From assembly GCA_025345505.1 (NCBI GenBank), contig JANVCC010000021.1, forward strand, positions 27,972,970 through 28,036,969: DNA of 64,000 nucleotides, given 5' to 3'. A model generated the notes under the pieces. The model worked only from the letters and a program-made list of their open reading frames with translations, was not told where the DNA came from and did no database searches. The translations under genes were made by a program, and so were the position numbers. Below, in pieces: positions 48,307 through 62,689 of the stretch; positions within the stretch are counted from its first letter, which is position 1; each line of letters starts with the position of its first letter. The DNA comes from Todiramphus chloris collaris (Eukaryota; Chordata; Aves; Coraciiformes; Alcedinidae).

Positions 48307-51300
48307 ACAACAGTTTGGCATCATCTGGTATTTTAAAGTAACAGCTTTAACATGGTATACTACTGTTTAACCAGTTACCACTTTGAGCCACAGGACCTTC
48401 ATACCAGGCTTCAAGGAGAAGGGGAAAAATAAGTAATAACCACATTGACAACTCTGAGGCTCGGGTAACAAGAGAGGCTGAAGATTCATTGCCACTTTTG
48501 AATGAATGGTCCTGCTGTGTGGTCCCACTCCTGGCCAGCTCCTCTCTGGTGGGGGTCTCTGTCCTCACTCTCCATCCCCAATCCAAATATGTTGATCAGA
48601 TAATTTTAAATCACATGTCTAGAAAATTATTTTTACAATAATTCTACAAGTCTTCCTTATCCAAAAGGATGCAGAAGCCAAAGGAACATACTGGGGAAGA
48701 GAAATTTTAAGAAAGGATGATGTAAAACCGTCTACACTTAGACAAAGAGAAGTAAAATTTAAGCATCAATTTCCCAACTTAAATAAATCAGAGAACTCTC
48801 ATTTTCATTTTAAACAGTTTTCTTGGAGTTTTATACGTCCTCATCCACCTAAGAGAAATTTTAAGGAGAAAAGTACCACACTGAAGCACTGAAACCAAAA
48901 GGTTCCATAACCTCAGAAAAGAAATTCAAGTTTCTTTTCCCTGGCACCTGTTTTCAACCCCAGTTGGAAATATCTTCTCTCTGCTTTGTGCTCAAAAGAA
49001 AAAAAGGTCAAATACACAGGCAGGCTGCCATAGCAGCTTTGAGCTAAGATGTTCCTGTTCACCTCAGCTGGGTGATTTCTTAACTCTGACGAGTGCTACT
49101 AAAGCAATCAGATTGTTTAACAGCCTATGCAAAGTACTGGAGATGAATCTCAACTCCACCAGCACGCATACAAATGGAAAGTCACAAAAAGCAGCAGTAT
49201 GGCACTTCAGCGCAATGCTGAACTTCATACAAACATCACTAAAGGAAATCAAGAGATAGGAAGCAAGACAAGTCTTGGGACTGTAGCACCAGTTACAGCA
49301 GAAGGTCCACACGATGTTATTAAAAACAGAGAATAACCCATTCCATAGACTGGTTTTTTTTGATCTGGAACAAAGAATCTTTACCAGCTCAAAAACAAAA
49401 CAAAACCAAAACCCACAGAAAACCTCCTCCAGCCATGAGTACATCTCTAAAGTTGTTGTGGCAGACATTCAGTACTAACTACCTTGAACCTTCCCCCCCC
49501 TACACCCCAGAAACTTAATCTCTATGCCGTTAAACAAATATTAATAATTGAAAAATACACAAAGTGATTTTGCTAAGGGGGTAATTAACAACTTCATTTC
49601 AGTTTAGCAGCTGGTTTTTTGTTGGCGTTAAACCAACAGGAGCTTAAAAGAACCTATTACACAAGGATAAGATTCTGAATAACCTTGTGAGTTGCTAGTT
49701 GGCAGTCTGATGTGGCCCTCAAGACTTCAAAGGCGCCTTTCATAAGAGAACATGACAAAGGCAGAGAAGACTTTATCATCATTTATGGTAAATAAGATAG
49801 ACAAATCCACTACGTACTAGAAAGCTGATGTAAGGAAAAGACTGAACTTTGCATGAGCTTCATCAACATTTTAGAAGCCCTAAATTACCCAGTATTTTTT
49901 TGATTAGAAGATGACAGTCATTTGGAAAGGAAACACCAAATAGTTCATCAGCACAGAAGGGCCCAGATAAAGAGTTTCTGTTACTCTGCTATCAGCAGAT
50001 GCCTGGGAGGACACATCACCAGACTGCCGTGGAGAACATGCCCAAGCACTTCCTGACACCTTCAGTGAGCCAGTCAGAGCTTCCCGCCCTGGGCACACAC
50101 AGCTCAAACTTCTATTTGTTGTTGACCGCTCAGCCTTCGTGATTCCCATTACCCTAGTCATGAATATACAGGCAGACAGGGAAAACTGACACTCCCTGGC
50201 ATCAGCATTAGGGGACCTGCATGGGAAGGCCTAATCAATAAATACATGCACTGCTGATAATTAGGCCATCTAGAAAGATAAGGATCTCCCCCCTTACCAG
50301 AACTCACTGATGAAAACCCAGTAAGGACATATGGCTTAAAATTAACCTAGTGTGAAATGAAAAGTACAAACCTTTACGTGGAAAGCTGCCTAATGTAATT
50401 TTCACAATTACCATTTAATTTAAGAAGCAGATCAAAGAAGTGCATCATTTACATTTCCAAACATTAAGTTTTAAAGATCAAAGACCTCTAGTACTAATTT
50501 CCAGACTGCATATATGTGAGTAACTTGGTTAGAGTAATGAATCTATGCAGAGGGAGAATATGAGCTGCTTGTTTGCCCCACACAGGAGCTTCTCCATCAT
50601 CTGAGACTGTAGCAAGTGGCATCTCTGCAACAAGCATCATCAAGCACCCACTGACATTATACATAAATAGAAGCAAGAGGCTTCAAGGCCTAAAATAGCA
50701 GAATACCAATTTTTCTGACTGCCAGAGAAGTCTCTCCCTGAAACTAGACTGAGACTGCTTCAAAGATTCTTTTTTTACCACAGCTCCAGCCTGACAGCTA
50801 TGATTTAACAGTGCTTAGACAATGTTCCAGAGGTCATTAAAGACTTCACTTCACTGTAGTGTTTAGCCAAAACAGTGTTTTCATGACAGTGCTGTAGCCT
50901 AATTATGTCAAAAAAGTTAAACAGAGAGATGTGCACCATGTAAAATACTCTAAAACGTGTCAGTTGAGTTCTATGTGGAAATTAAATAGCAGCAGCAGCA
51001 GGGATGTTTTAATGACCACTGGGAGTTGCTGCAACTGACCCTGGTCAAATTCAGTGTAAAAGAGAAAGTATCCTGGCACTCATTACCAGGAAGCAACCCA
51101 ACTTTTGGTTCATACTGAAGACTCGTGCCTACTTCTGAGCACCTCCCCAAAGAGGGCAGCTTAGAATTCACGATTAAAACCAGATTTTTTTCCTCCGCAG
51201 AAAATCGGCGAGCATCGCGGCCATAAAAGCTCTGCTAAAACCAACCAAACAAACAACAAAACCTAGAGATCATTGAAACTGAACCAGCAACCAGGAGCTG

Positions 51301-52523
51301 CTCATGGAAGTTGAGAAGATGAACAAGACTTCTCTTAATAAGCTGAGGAATGTGACAACATCAAATGTGTAATGTGCAATAGCATTCAGGACCTGACGGT
51401 GTAACAACAACATTCAATCCCCAGAGTCTTCCTTATTGTATGCCAAGATCCTCAATATACCACGCTGCCCAGACCAGGGCCAGGAACGGGATGGATTTTT
51501 ATCTGCAATCTCCTTCATGTTACCTATTTCTCTTCTAAATCTCAGGATTAAAACTATTTTAAATATAGTTGGGAGGGGATATAATGCTAACCTTTACACA
51601 GGTTTTAATTCTTGTATCATGGTTTTAGTCATCTATTACAGGAAAGAAAGGGGCCTATGAAATCCACATAGCTACCTCAAAATAAAAAAAAAGGATTTAA
51701 AGCAGCTTTCTCAAGAAAAGCTTCTCCAACAGACACTTCTCATGGTAAGGATGTTGTATTCTGTAATTAAGACTATCAAGCTCCTGAGTAGATGAACAGC
51801 CATTCTACTTTTACAATAGTTGAGGAACATATGTACTATTACCACCCTGAGAAACAGTCTTCCTGACAGACAAAAGAAGTTCCATACTTTAAATCTCCCA
51901 CAAAACACAAAGGTAAGTAATATCCAGGCTCTTTAGATTAAGAAAACAATGAGCTGTGCCTGGCGGCAATTAACTCACAGCATCCTAATCTCAAAGGACG
52001 TTGCATAATGCTGTAGAATACGTGGGTATTCCTGCCAGACGTAAACTGGCTCACATGGATTTCTGCGTGACAGCAGCCACACTGATTCCAGTTCCCAGCC
52101 TACATCAGGTAGGTAGACACAGTCAAAGCACTTAAAAGTCTTAATCTGCATCTCTGTCAGAAATTAAAACCTCTGCATGCAATCTAAGCACCACTATATG
52201 CATCAGTAGATTAAAAAATTGGTAAAATTGGCACATGTCACTTCTGCACACTGCTAGTGAAGGCAGATGCATGCCTCTTCTCAATGGGGAATATATATTC
52301 TCCACCTCAAGAAGAAACAGACACGTACGCTTCTGAGAGAAGTGTGTGCTGACATTGGGATGGGAAGCATCTGGAGATCCAGATCTCTTTGCCATATCCT
52401 ACCCTCAGGAGCAACATCTGTTAAACTAAGTCTGCACCAGGTTCATCTGTTCCACAACTGCACAACAGGACAACAATAAAGGTAAGACATGGCCAAGCTA
52501 CAGCCACGGAAGAGCTGGGTTAT

Positions 52524-52526
<3 letters not shown>

Positions 52527-52557
<31 letters not shown>

Positions 52558-52590
52558 CTCAAAGGAAATAAAGAAAAAAAACCAACCCAT
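52527..52590. repeat. A29 homopolymer plus A-rich tail
   Basis: Twenty-nine As at 52527-52555 followed by A-rich sequence. No recognisable retroposed parent lies to its left. Confidence 0.88.
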
Positions 52591-55500
52591 AAGACAAAGG
52601 TGTGGAAGGCTGGCATACCTTTAAAAACAGCTGAGACACACCAACATCCTCTCCATCTTTCACTCCCCCATATCGGAAAAGTAGCGTGACATTATGATTG
52701 TCTTCTATGGCCTGAGAGACACCCTCCTCTAGCCTACCTCCTTGGCTGATCGCAGCGGAAAGAGGAAACAATCAGATGAGTCACTGCTGGGAATCTGGAG
52801 GGCTGGATTACATCTAACCCATCTACGCACCAGACACAGGAAACCAAATTACTGCCAGCCTCCCGACCACATCTGCTGAGACACTAGAAAACACTGCCCC
52901 AACCTTATGCTCTGTTACCATGACCAGCAGATACAGTTCTTGCAAGAGACATGCCCGCATGCAAAGCCCAAATCTTGTTGCCAAAATGCATGTTAATTAT
53001 TTTGTATTTTGACAAAATTAACTATTATACTGAGAGGCAGAAATGATTTAATACCATTCTTCTTAACTACAGTATAACCAATTAAATTTAGGAAAAGAAC
53101 ATTTGCCTTTTTACTGCAGTTTTCAAGGGGAGACAGTTTTCACAAGGAAAAACCAAAGATTCTACTGGAAAATGGAATGCCACAAGATTTTAGTTGACAC
53201 ATTCTTAATTCTTAGCTGTGGACATAGGAAATGGAAGAAAACAGAAAAGGAACCACGGGCACACACATACATGCACTTTTGAGCCAGGTCTAACAGGAGG
53301 CTTCCATACTTCATGGCAGGTAAACCAGATGAGATACTGATTTTACAAACATGTAAGTGAAAAAATTAAAATAAATGTAGTAACATATCCAGAGATTTAG
53401 AACAGTCTGAAGACTGTATTCTCCCAATCTTTCAAATGACCCAAATGCAAAACCCCCCCAGATTTGAAAAATTTTGTAATTTAAATACTTACCAGGTAAG
53501 AAATTCACTCCCAGTAAGAAGGAAAAAGCAGTTATTTACAAATAACCTTAGGTGCACATTTCTCCTCTTCCCTTTTCAAGCCTCTCTCTTCTGTCATTTC
53601 TCCACAGCGCACAGCTCCCAACCTCATCCACTGACACCTGACAGGCAGAACTTCCTGGAGTCTTTAACGATGCTCTCAAATTAGATTACAGCCCATGTCT
53701 GCAAGACCTACTCCAACGTCACAGAGGACTTTTGGATTTTATCAGACGCATGAAAGCTGGGTCATTACTGAGCAGCCCAGTCTGTGCATTCTAATGGGGA
53801 TCCGTCTTTGAAAAAGTTCGTCATGTAAGTTGACAACACGTAAGACTCGTAGTTGTGAAGCAATATCCTCCTGAATAATCATCGAGTCGATGTTTATTAT
53901 ATCAGTGTTGATGGGTTTTTTTCCTCCACAGCATCAGGCAAATGTCTGTGAAAGATATCCATCTGTACCTGGAGCTCATGTCTCCATCCTCACCCCATTT
54001 TCATTCAGTCCACGTAAGAACAACTCCACACAATCTTTTTATTGAATGCCAACAACTCACAAAAAGGATGCCCACCTGACATTAAAAAAAACCCCAAAGG
54101 TGAGATCTTTGTAGGTGGTTAAGGCAGATGGAATCATGTTGTTACAACCCCTCTATTTGCAAAAGAACCTGCAATCAAATGTCTGCCTCACTTTTTGCTC
54201 AAGATAACATTTTTCAGGTGCATGAAAAAAAGGTACATTTTGTCAGTGGTACCATTTAGTGACACAATGAAGAAAAGAGATTTTTTTTTTTCCTAGAGTG
54301 GAAATACAGCAATACTAAGCCTTGTTCTAAGCTTCACCTGACCTAAAATAGTACCCAAACAAGCATTTCAAGGCAGTGCAACAGCTGTTGCTACAAAACA
54401 ACCCATCCCTGTAGTATCAAATGTGGATTTTAATTCCTCTTCTCCAGAGCCACACACACAGCTGGCTTTGTCTGCTTCCATTCTTTATCACATCGTGATT
54501 TACTAGCTGACATGGTCACTTGACCACATAGAGTGTCTCAGGTCAAACTCCACAAGCTAGATTTTTCAAATTCCTTTGTGAAGGACAAAATAATAAATAA
54601 ATGAGAAATGCAGGGCCCAATAAAGTACTTTCAGGAAAGAATTTGCAAATAACACTGGAGATTAGATGTGGGATTAGCTGCCCCCCCCGAAGGGCAGGTG
54701 ATGATCCCTGCAGAACTGCTGGGCTTGATGACCCATCATCTCTGAAGGACCATCTCCCAGACAACAAAACTCCAGCAAGACAGAAGGGCTGCTTCTGCCA
54801 CAGCAGAAGCCAGCGTATAAGCATACCAAATACTTTCAAAGGCTTTGGCCCATGAAACTCCTGGCAGAGTTTATATTTAAAACAGCTCCAACTATATAAG
54901 ACTTATGAAATTCATCCTGAAGAAATTAGTTATGGCTGGAAGCCAGTCTCCCTAATTCTGGTGTCTACCTTACATCTCGACCCCAGGCACCTAGCAAATG
55001 GCTCCCGAGACATTTAAGGAAGAGAGCCAGGCAGTGAGCAGAAGCAGGTGATTTGAGAAGCCTCCAGAGAAAGAAATGGCTTGTCTAAATTCAGATGTCT
55101 GCCTGCCTGGCTTCATCCCGCTAGCTTGTCTGCAACCTCACACTGAGCTCACACCAAAAAGGCCAACTCCACCAACACCACCTCTTCCCTGGCATGAACA
55201 TTGGTGCCCATGTCACCTCCCAGGATCCAGGCGAGTACCAAATACTGCAAAACATGCCAAGTTGCCATCATCAGATGGACTCCCTGAGCCAAATCACCTG
55301 AGGGTCAGAAAAATGCCACTGCCACCACAAAAGAAGGCAGAAGTACACACCAAGCACAGGAGTTTCAATGACACCTTGCTGTGCTAACGTGCTGGCACTA
55401 ACCAAAACCACATTGTTGTGGTATCTGACCTAGGAGGACAGCTTGGCCCAACCAACAGTTTTCACTCTCTACCCTGGTCAAATTGATCCCAACAGAGATA

Positions 55501-56679
55501 TCCCTTTAAAGCTTTGTTACATCAAAATCATCTTGATTTTTATTTTTTGGCCATTTCCCAAAGTTATTATACCAGGTTTCTTTTCCAATAGTAGTGACTG
55601 AAAGCTGAATCACGTCCAGAAACAAAAGTTAGAACTTTCACATGAGCTGCTGCCGCAAAAAATGTGCCAACACACCCAGTGCTGGCAAGAAAAAGAGTAA
55701 AGCAAGTCCTATAATCCTCAAGCCCTTCTAAGATAATCCCAGATGTTTTGTACCACAAATGCAAAACACTGCTGAAATTGAGTTTCTCTATTTGGTGTAA
55801 CACAAATGAAAGTTCTACAGATAAATATTCAACTGGAAGCTAGCAAGCCATGATCAGATCCATACATCCTTCTTTTCATTGGAAAAATAAAAATTTAGCA
55901 CTATTCATAAAATGCTAAATTTAAAACTGCTTGCAGAAGCTTACAGCACGAGGAACCAAAGAATCTATTTTAAAGTAGCTTATTCACTACAGTCTTTTCA
56001 AAGTTAAGATTTTCACTTGAATTGACAGTATTCAGATGTGTGAAAAACAACAAAACCACAACACTCCTCCTAAGGTAATTTGGATAACAAGCTAGGTGTG
56101 TCAAGCACACCTTAGACCAGCAGAAGCATTTCTAGTATGCTACGCCTGTGAGCATGTGCTGGTTTTCATTAAATTGCTGAAGTTGGAAAGCCCATTTAAA
56201 ATGTAATAGTTAAGAGTAATATTAGTCTAGTTAAGCAGAAAAGGTTGGGTTGTTTTGGTTTATTGTTTTTTTAATATTAAAAAAAAGGATAGAAAAAACA
56301 ACAACAAAACCCCAAAGCCTCCAACATTTTCCTCCAGGAGTGGACAAAGGAACTTTAAAGAGGAGGAGCGGTAGGTACAAGAAACTGCTGGGCTATATCT
56401 TGTTCTTACAACACAATAAACCCCAAGTGTTTCCCAAAGCTTGGCAAGGTCACCACTGTCAGTTGCTTGTAAAAAACTTTGAAACTTAGACTAAATAAAA
56501 AAAAAAAAAAAAAACAAAAAAACCAAACAAACCACCCAAATTGTTTGACAAAGGTTCTACAATGGAGTCCATAGTAATGGGGAGTAGGGGGAAGACTGCT
56601 AAACAACAAAATCATCATCTCACCTCCTCCCCAAACTATGGGTGGCAAATAATGCATGACCTCACAGAGCTAAAGAAAG

Positions 56680-57011
56680 GATTATTAATGTTTATAAATA
56701 CATAAAGGGTGAGTGTCAGAAGGATGGAGCCAGGCTCTTCTTTGTTATGTCCAATGATAGGACAAGGGGTAATGGGTGTAAACTGGAGCATAAGAGGTTC
56801 CACAGAAACATAAGGAAGAACTTTTTCACTGTGAGGGTCAGGGAGCTCTGGAACAGGCTGCCCAGAGGGGTTGTGGAGTCTCCTTCTCTGGAGACATTAA
56901 AACCTGCCTGGACACGTTCCTGTGTGACCTGCTCTAGGTGGCCCTGCTCTGGCAGGGGGTTGGACTAGATGATCTTTTGAGGTCCCTTCGAAACATTAGC
57001 ATTCTGTGATT
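56680..57011 (+). mobile_element. CR1 LINE 3' part, plus orientation (about 330 bp)
   Basis: The plus strand encodes the end of CR1 ORF2: [49 protein letters not shown]. It is followed by the typical 3' tail (gggttggactagatgatctt, ggtccctt, attctgtgat). The last ORF2 residues and the tail are well preserved, suggesting a younger copy than the one at 13594. It is a 5'-truncated copy with no capacity to move, and it lies antisense to LMO7. The left boundary is approximate. Confidence 0.93.
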
Positions 57012-58600
57012 GGGGGACAGTTCAAAAAACAAAACAAAACCAAAGGACAGGAGAAAAAGAACAAAAGTAACACCATGACTAAGTGTAGCTGGTAACCACA
57101 AAATGCAGAACAGAAGAAACCAAAAGTCTGGTCAGAATTGTCTGTAGATTCCCTTAAGCTGCAATGCATTTCCCCAGTATAGAAGACATACCCATTTCTA
57201 TAGTCAACAAGTTAGTTCTTCCTCTAAAAGTGCCTGCATATACTGCTTGCATGCAAAAGTTTAAAACAATGCTCAAAAGTACAAAGAGAAATTGTCCACT
57301 AAGGAAACTAAACTGTGAACTAAGCTCAAAGCTAAGCGTGCCCATCGCACAGGACTGCATGAAGACAGACTTCAAGCATCAGTGAAAGATCCAAATATAG
57401 ACTTAACTTGAAAAAATACAAACCCACCTTACCTAAACCAGTAAATAGTTTTTTACTCTCAGGTAGGAAAAAAAACAAATTCAGTCCCATTTTTCTCTGA
57501 AACACATCACCAAGTACACCACAGATCACTTTCCTGAGGTCCAGAAGGAGAGGACGACAAGGTAACAGAGAATAATGTTCAGCCAGATAAAACAGTATTA
57601 CTGTCACGCTCTCCCTCTAAAACACTAGTGCCAGCCCTGTTGTATGACATTTTGCCACAGCACTTTCATCATCTGCAGCCAGTGCAGAACACTATTTCTA
57701 GGTTTTACATTCCCATAGCATTTACTTAACAGCATGTACATTTATGTATCGATTCATACTTATATATTAATTGGATACACTTAGATTTACTCCATGCAAG
57801 GGCTCACTGCCAACAATCTACACACAATAAGGAAATACTATTGCATCCACCTAAAGGAGGGTTAAATATATCCCTTATGTGGACGTGAGCCAAGACTTTG
57901 GCAGCCATGCTGCAAGAAGCTCTCCAGAAACCAGCCCACCCAGGTTTTATGACTTGACAGAATTACCCAGTATTAGACATGGATTAGGCAACACAATATA
58001 TAAATTTTCCCTTTTCATTCACACATTCTTCATTTTGACACCATCTAGGACATAGTGTGTAGAGAGACAGCCAATCTGAGAATATCTTACCCAGAACCGA
58101 GAAAAACCTTTCTGTAATGATTACTTCAACTGAAGGAAAGGTACCTGCAAGAAAAGGATTTGAGCAGTAAGATAAGTCCTCTCTCTCTACAGTTATTCCT
58201 CCCATCTGCTGTACCAGACTGTATGTATTAGATTCATGCTTGAGGGGAAAAAAAACCCCAAAATAAAATAACCACTGAGGTAACATCTTTATGCAAATAG
58301 AGGGAAAACACTGCTGCTAGACCTCTTGCTGCATTTGCAGAAGCCATAAAAATATACAGTAGAAATGCAGGCTTTGAATAGTTTCAACAAATAGAAACAT
58401 TTGGTGACCACATGTCAGAGACCATTCACTAGATGGGACTGTTGGTCCAAACCAAAGATTTCAGTAAGTAGTCCTGGCTCTTCAGTTTTATCCTCAAGCT
58501 GACTCTTTCTACCAAGCTACTCTGAAAATCTGCTTTTTTAAATCTTCTGAGCAGTCAGGGGGAGGTGGAGGCACGTGTGTCCGTACATATAGACACACTT

Positions 58601-58614
58601 CCCCCCCCCCCCCC
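58601..58614. repeat. C14 homopolymer
   Basis: Fourteen Cs followed by an A-rich stretch in intron 1. Confidence 0.9.
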
Positions 58615-61600
58615 GAAAAAGACAAAAACAAAAGCCCCCAAATAATTTTCCAACATCCAAAATGTAGCAGATACTTTTAAGTCACAAAGGAAGACATTTT
58701 CAGACTCTGAAAAGCACACTGTAATGCTGTAACAGAGCAATAAATTAAGTTGTTAGCACACACGACAGCATTCAGATAAATTAGGCTATTCCACTATGGA
58801 TGTAATGGTCACGGCAGACAGGAGAAGCAAAAGCATCTTTAGTGGCCATCCAGACATGCTGGGGTCTCTTCCTCTAACACTACCTATCAAAAATGATAAA
58901 AACCTTATCTTGCTACAGAAATCCTAATGGTGAAACACCTCTCTCCATCGACACAGGGTAGCGTTAGCACTTGGAAAGACTTGTGTTCCTCTGCAGCATC
59001 CCTGCATGACAAACAGTCCCAGGACTACAGGGTCCCTTGTGACTCTGAAACCTAAGTTTTTGATGACAGTATCCGATTAATTTAGTAGCTTTCAGAACAT
59101 TTGACTTTAACAACTCTGGACCAGTTATTAGGGGAAGAAATTTAGCTCCCAAGAGGCCTTACAATAGCTTGCAATACTAAGAGTTACTTGGCCCAACACC
59201 TATTTTTCACTTCAGTGGATTTGTTGAGGTTGCTCCATGTGCTCTCCTACACCTCTGCTGCTTCGCTCCAACAATTCATTCAGGCACACGCTCCCTCCTC
59301 ACCCCCCCTCAGACAGGATCTGTGCATTCAACTACTCCAGGGGAAAAAAAAAATACAAATAAATTCAAGCGTTGTTTGCCTCAGGGCACCCTAACTAAAG
59401 ATTTACAGACGTTGTGGGTCAGGTTTCAAGTTGCTTTAGCAAACAATTTCAAACCATAGACATTCACCTGAAGATTAGGGTTCATTTAAGATGGAGAACA
59501 GGAATCGACAGTCGAGACGTTTTACAAGAAAACAGCACACACTCTTCTTTCCTCTTGAGCTCCTAAAGGGGCGTCACCCTAAAATGGTGAAGGGGGTTTT
59601 GAGGGAGAGAGACCATATATCCCCTTCATTCACAAGGATGAACTTCTTGGTGGACTGCAGAGGGGAAGAGGCAGACTGACTGCCCTCCCACATCTTGAGG
59701 AAGGAAAACAGACTCGGCAGTCTGGGATATTTAATAGCTGGGGGAAGAATGCTTTGGTTTGGAGGAACAGCTTTTGGCTTGCTCAAGTTATAATATGGAA
59801 CAGAGCACAGTAAAACAATTTTAACCCAGCTATTTCTAGCTTTGGCAAACACTGCTCTACCTTGGAGAAGCTATTGGTAAGTTGTGGTGTTTCAGTGGTT
59901 TATTCTAGTCTCAGCAGGCACCACCTGCCCAGACGAGGTGCTGAGTAAAGGCTGAGGTGCCCATGGGTTTGACCAGCACCAGTTGTTACAGGCAGAGCTC
60001 AGGAAACTCAAAAAAATCCAAAGATGCAAGAACCCAACACCACTAACTAGTGCTGGGTTCTAGATAAGGGACACCTGAGAAGAGCTTGAGTTTTGCACAG
60101 GAAAAAAATCACTGCTCTTTCCACAAAAGAGGTAGATGTCCTTGGCCGTCAGCTCTCCCATGGAGACTAACCATCTCCAGCTAAAGTAACTGAGACTGAG
60201 ACAAGCAACATTATCTCCCCTCCCAGCTCACCACAGCTCACAAAACACAACAGGTTGAGGACTACACTTGAAGAGGTCTTTGCACTGTTAAGACTACAGA
60301 CCTGCCTAGTCTGCATTACCATAAACTATGCCTCGACATGAATCTGAATTAAAGAACAAAGTCTTTCATTAACCAACGCCAAATATCAGATGCATTTTTT
60401 TGTTGTTGTTGTTATTACTCTTCATCAAGTAGTTAGGTTTTGAGGGTTTGGCTGGGTTGGGGTTTTTTTTGTATAGCATAAGAACCGAGATAAAATGTTT
60501 GAGCTCCTACCAGCCAGTGGCTGCTGTACAAGATAGAGACTCCATCTGGGAACAGGCGGAAGAGGGACCTAACCAAGACACAGTTTTCCATCTCCAGAAG
60601 CTTCAAGAATAGATAGGGTAAAAAATGTTGATGTTCTGGAGTGGTTTTTCTTTCCCTCCCGAGATCTGACAAATACATCTGCTCATTCCTATTATAAAAA
60701 GCCCTCAGCTTCAAGGTTTGAGCTTTGGTCTTCTGAAGTTGGTGGTTTGTTTTTTTAAATCTCCGAGTCCAAAACACTCTATATTTCATACAGAAATATG
60801 TTAACACAGATTCACTAGCATGGGGAAATAGCAACAGTTTACAAAGAGATTTTTGCTTGTTCTTTTATAAATATATAGTAGCTAGTGTTTGTATGCTTTC
60901 ATCATCTTCTAATGTTAGGGGGAAGCTGGCACACAAAATCTTACCAAAACATAACAGCTTCAAGTTCATAAATATTTGGAAATCTGCCTCATCCTCAAAA
61001 GTAATTGCTTACTCATTAGGACTCACCAAGTTTTCACTCTCGATCTTGTGTACACCACTGCACTTCACCAAGATTCACAAAACCTTGGGGCATCTCTCAT
61101 TACTCCCAAAGTACCTTTATTCTTCTCATACTAAACCAGAAACTGTTGGTCTTGGCTTTTTAATCCATCTGGATTTAAAGATTAGAGAAACACAACAGAC
61201 TCTCTGAAACACAAACCTCATTGCATAGGGAAATAAATATTTCCCTTTTCCTTCAGCATTATGGAATTCTTAACATCCTGTTTATCAATACCTTCAGGCT
61301 TAGAAGTTATTTGATTTACAATAAAACATTTATCCAGGAGGCAAGTTTAAAAGCTGCCTGAAAATGAGAACAGCTTCCACATATCAGAAACAAAGTACAG
61401 CCACATAAATTAGATGGGGAAGGCGGGAAGCTGAATATACGTGTTTTTTCCACTATACAGACAGTGCAAGCTTTCCACTCACATTGCTTCGCTAGTGCTC
61501 CCGGCAGGAAAAGAGGAAACCTTTTGTAGCAATGGTATAACCAGCCAGTATCAAATGAAAATAGGCAATAATTAAAAGACATCCCCCAACCCTTAAAAAC

Positions 61601-61630
61601 AGGATTTTCAAAGACGTTATATGAAAGGAC

Positions 61631-61650
61631 ATATATATATACACACACAC
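61631..61650. repeat. Compound (AT)n(AC)n microsatellite
   Basis: Five AT units are followed directly by five AC units. Confidence 0.88.
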
Positions 61651-62689
61651 CTTAATCAAACTATTTAAAGTAAGCTTTGCCAACTTAAAGAACTCAATGC
61701 AAAAAGCATGTAAGCAAGAGAGGAATGCTTTAATTACCTAAACTCACAACTAGCTCTTACACAATTGACACTTGGGAAAGCCAGGACTGCTTTAATCACT
61801 TACGTTCATGGATGGCACTTACAAAACTGACACTTGTGGAAGTCATTTGTCACCCTTGCCTACGGTGCTCTCAGTTCAACGTTATCAATAGATTTTAAGC
61901 ACTAGATGTCATTGTTTTACAGAGAAAACAAAGAATCTTGGGCTCAGATCTTGACAAGCTCACAAAGATGGGGGATAAAAGTAACAAACATCCTTCATTC
62001 AATATTTACGTATTTGAAAGTTAGGGGAATAGCACTGCGGACAACAGAAGTTTCAGCTCAAGTGAATGGGTGCCAAGACATAAGCTTAATATGTTCAAAC
62101 ACATATAAACCAGCACCTTAAAACTCTTGAAAAAGCACACAGTGACTCCCAGTGAGGCAGTTACATTTCTAACACTGCTCAAACCTTCTTCGTCTGACGT
62201 TTGTAACCTTCCACAGCAGCGGGCTCGCTTACCCAGCCGCACGCTGCCCTGACTGCGCTCCCACGGACAGGCTCAGGTGCCCCTCGGAGCCAGCCCTGTC
62301 CCCACGCAGGGGCGCACAGTGCTCCGGTGTGACTTCGTGTCACGACACAGGGAAGCACAGATGTTCACCTCAAGCTCTATGTGCAGCCAGACATGCGTGT
62401 TTAAAAATATGAAAGCAGAAAATGACTGTAATTTCAGGCCATTCTCTGCCTTGCACTCTTCTGAGAGAGGAAGAAAGAGTACCTGTAATTCAGACTGTCT
62501 CAGACCAAGTGCTGGAGAAGTAATTTACAAGACAGCAAGAAATTATAAGCCTTAATGACAGGAGGGCAGTCATACCAGCCTTTAATTTGGATTTTGGGGA
62601 GGGGGGGAGCGTGGGCGATACTGCAAAGACAAGATCTCTGCAAGCTTTCACGATACCGTCTAAAAATAGCAGCCCGCAGCTGCTGACAA

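Noticed and set aside
49064-49468. 134-codon minus-strand open frame
   Set aside because: No domain or family signature; it is rich in Phe, Cys and Leu as expected from T-rich simple sequence; no splice context.
54700-54770. Phrase ctgggcttgatgacccatca, resembling the CR1 tail
   Set aside because: The similarity is confined to about 12 bases and the diagnostic attctatga end is absent.
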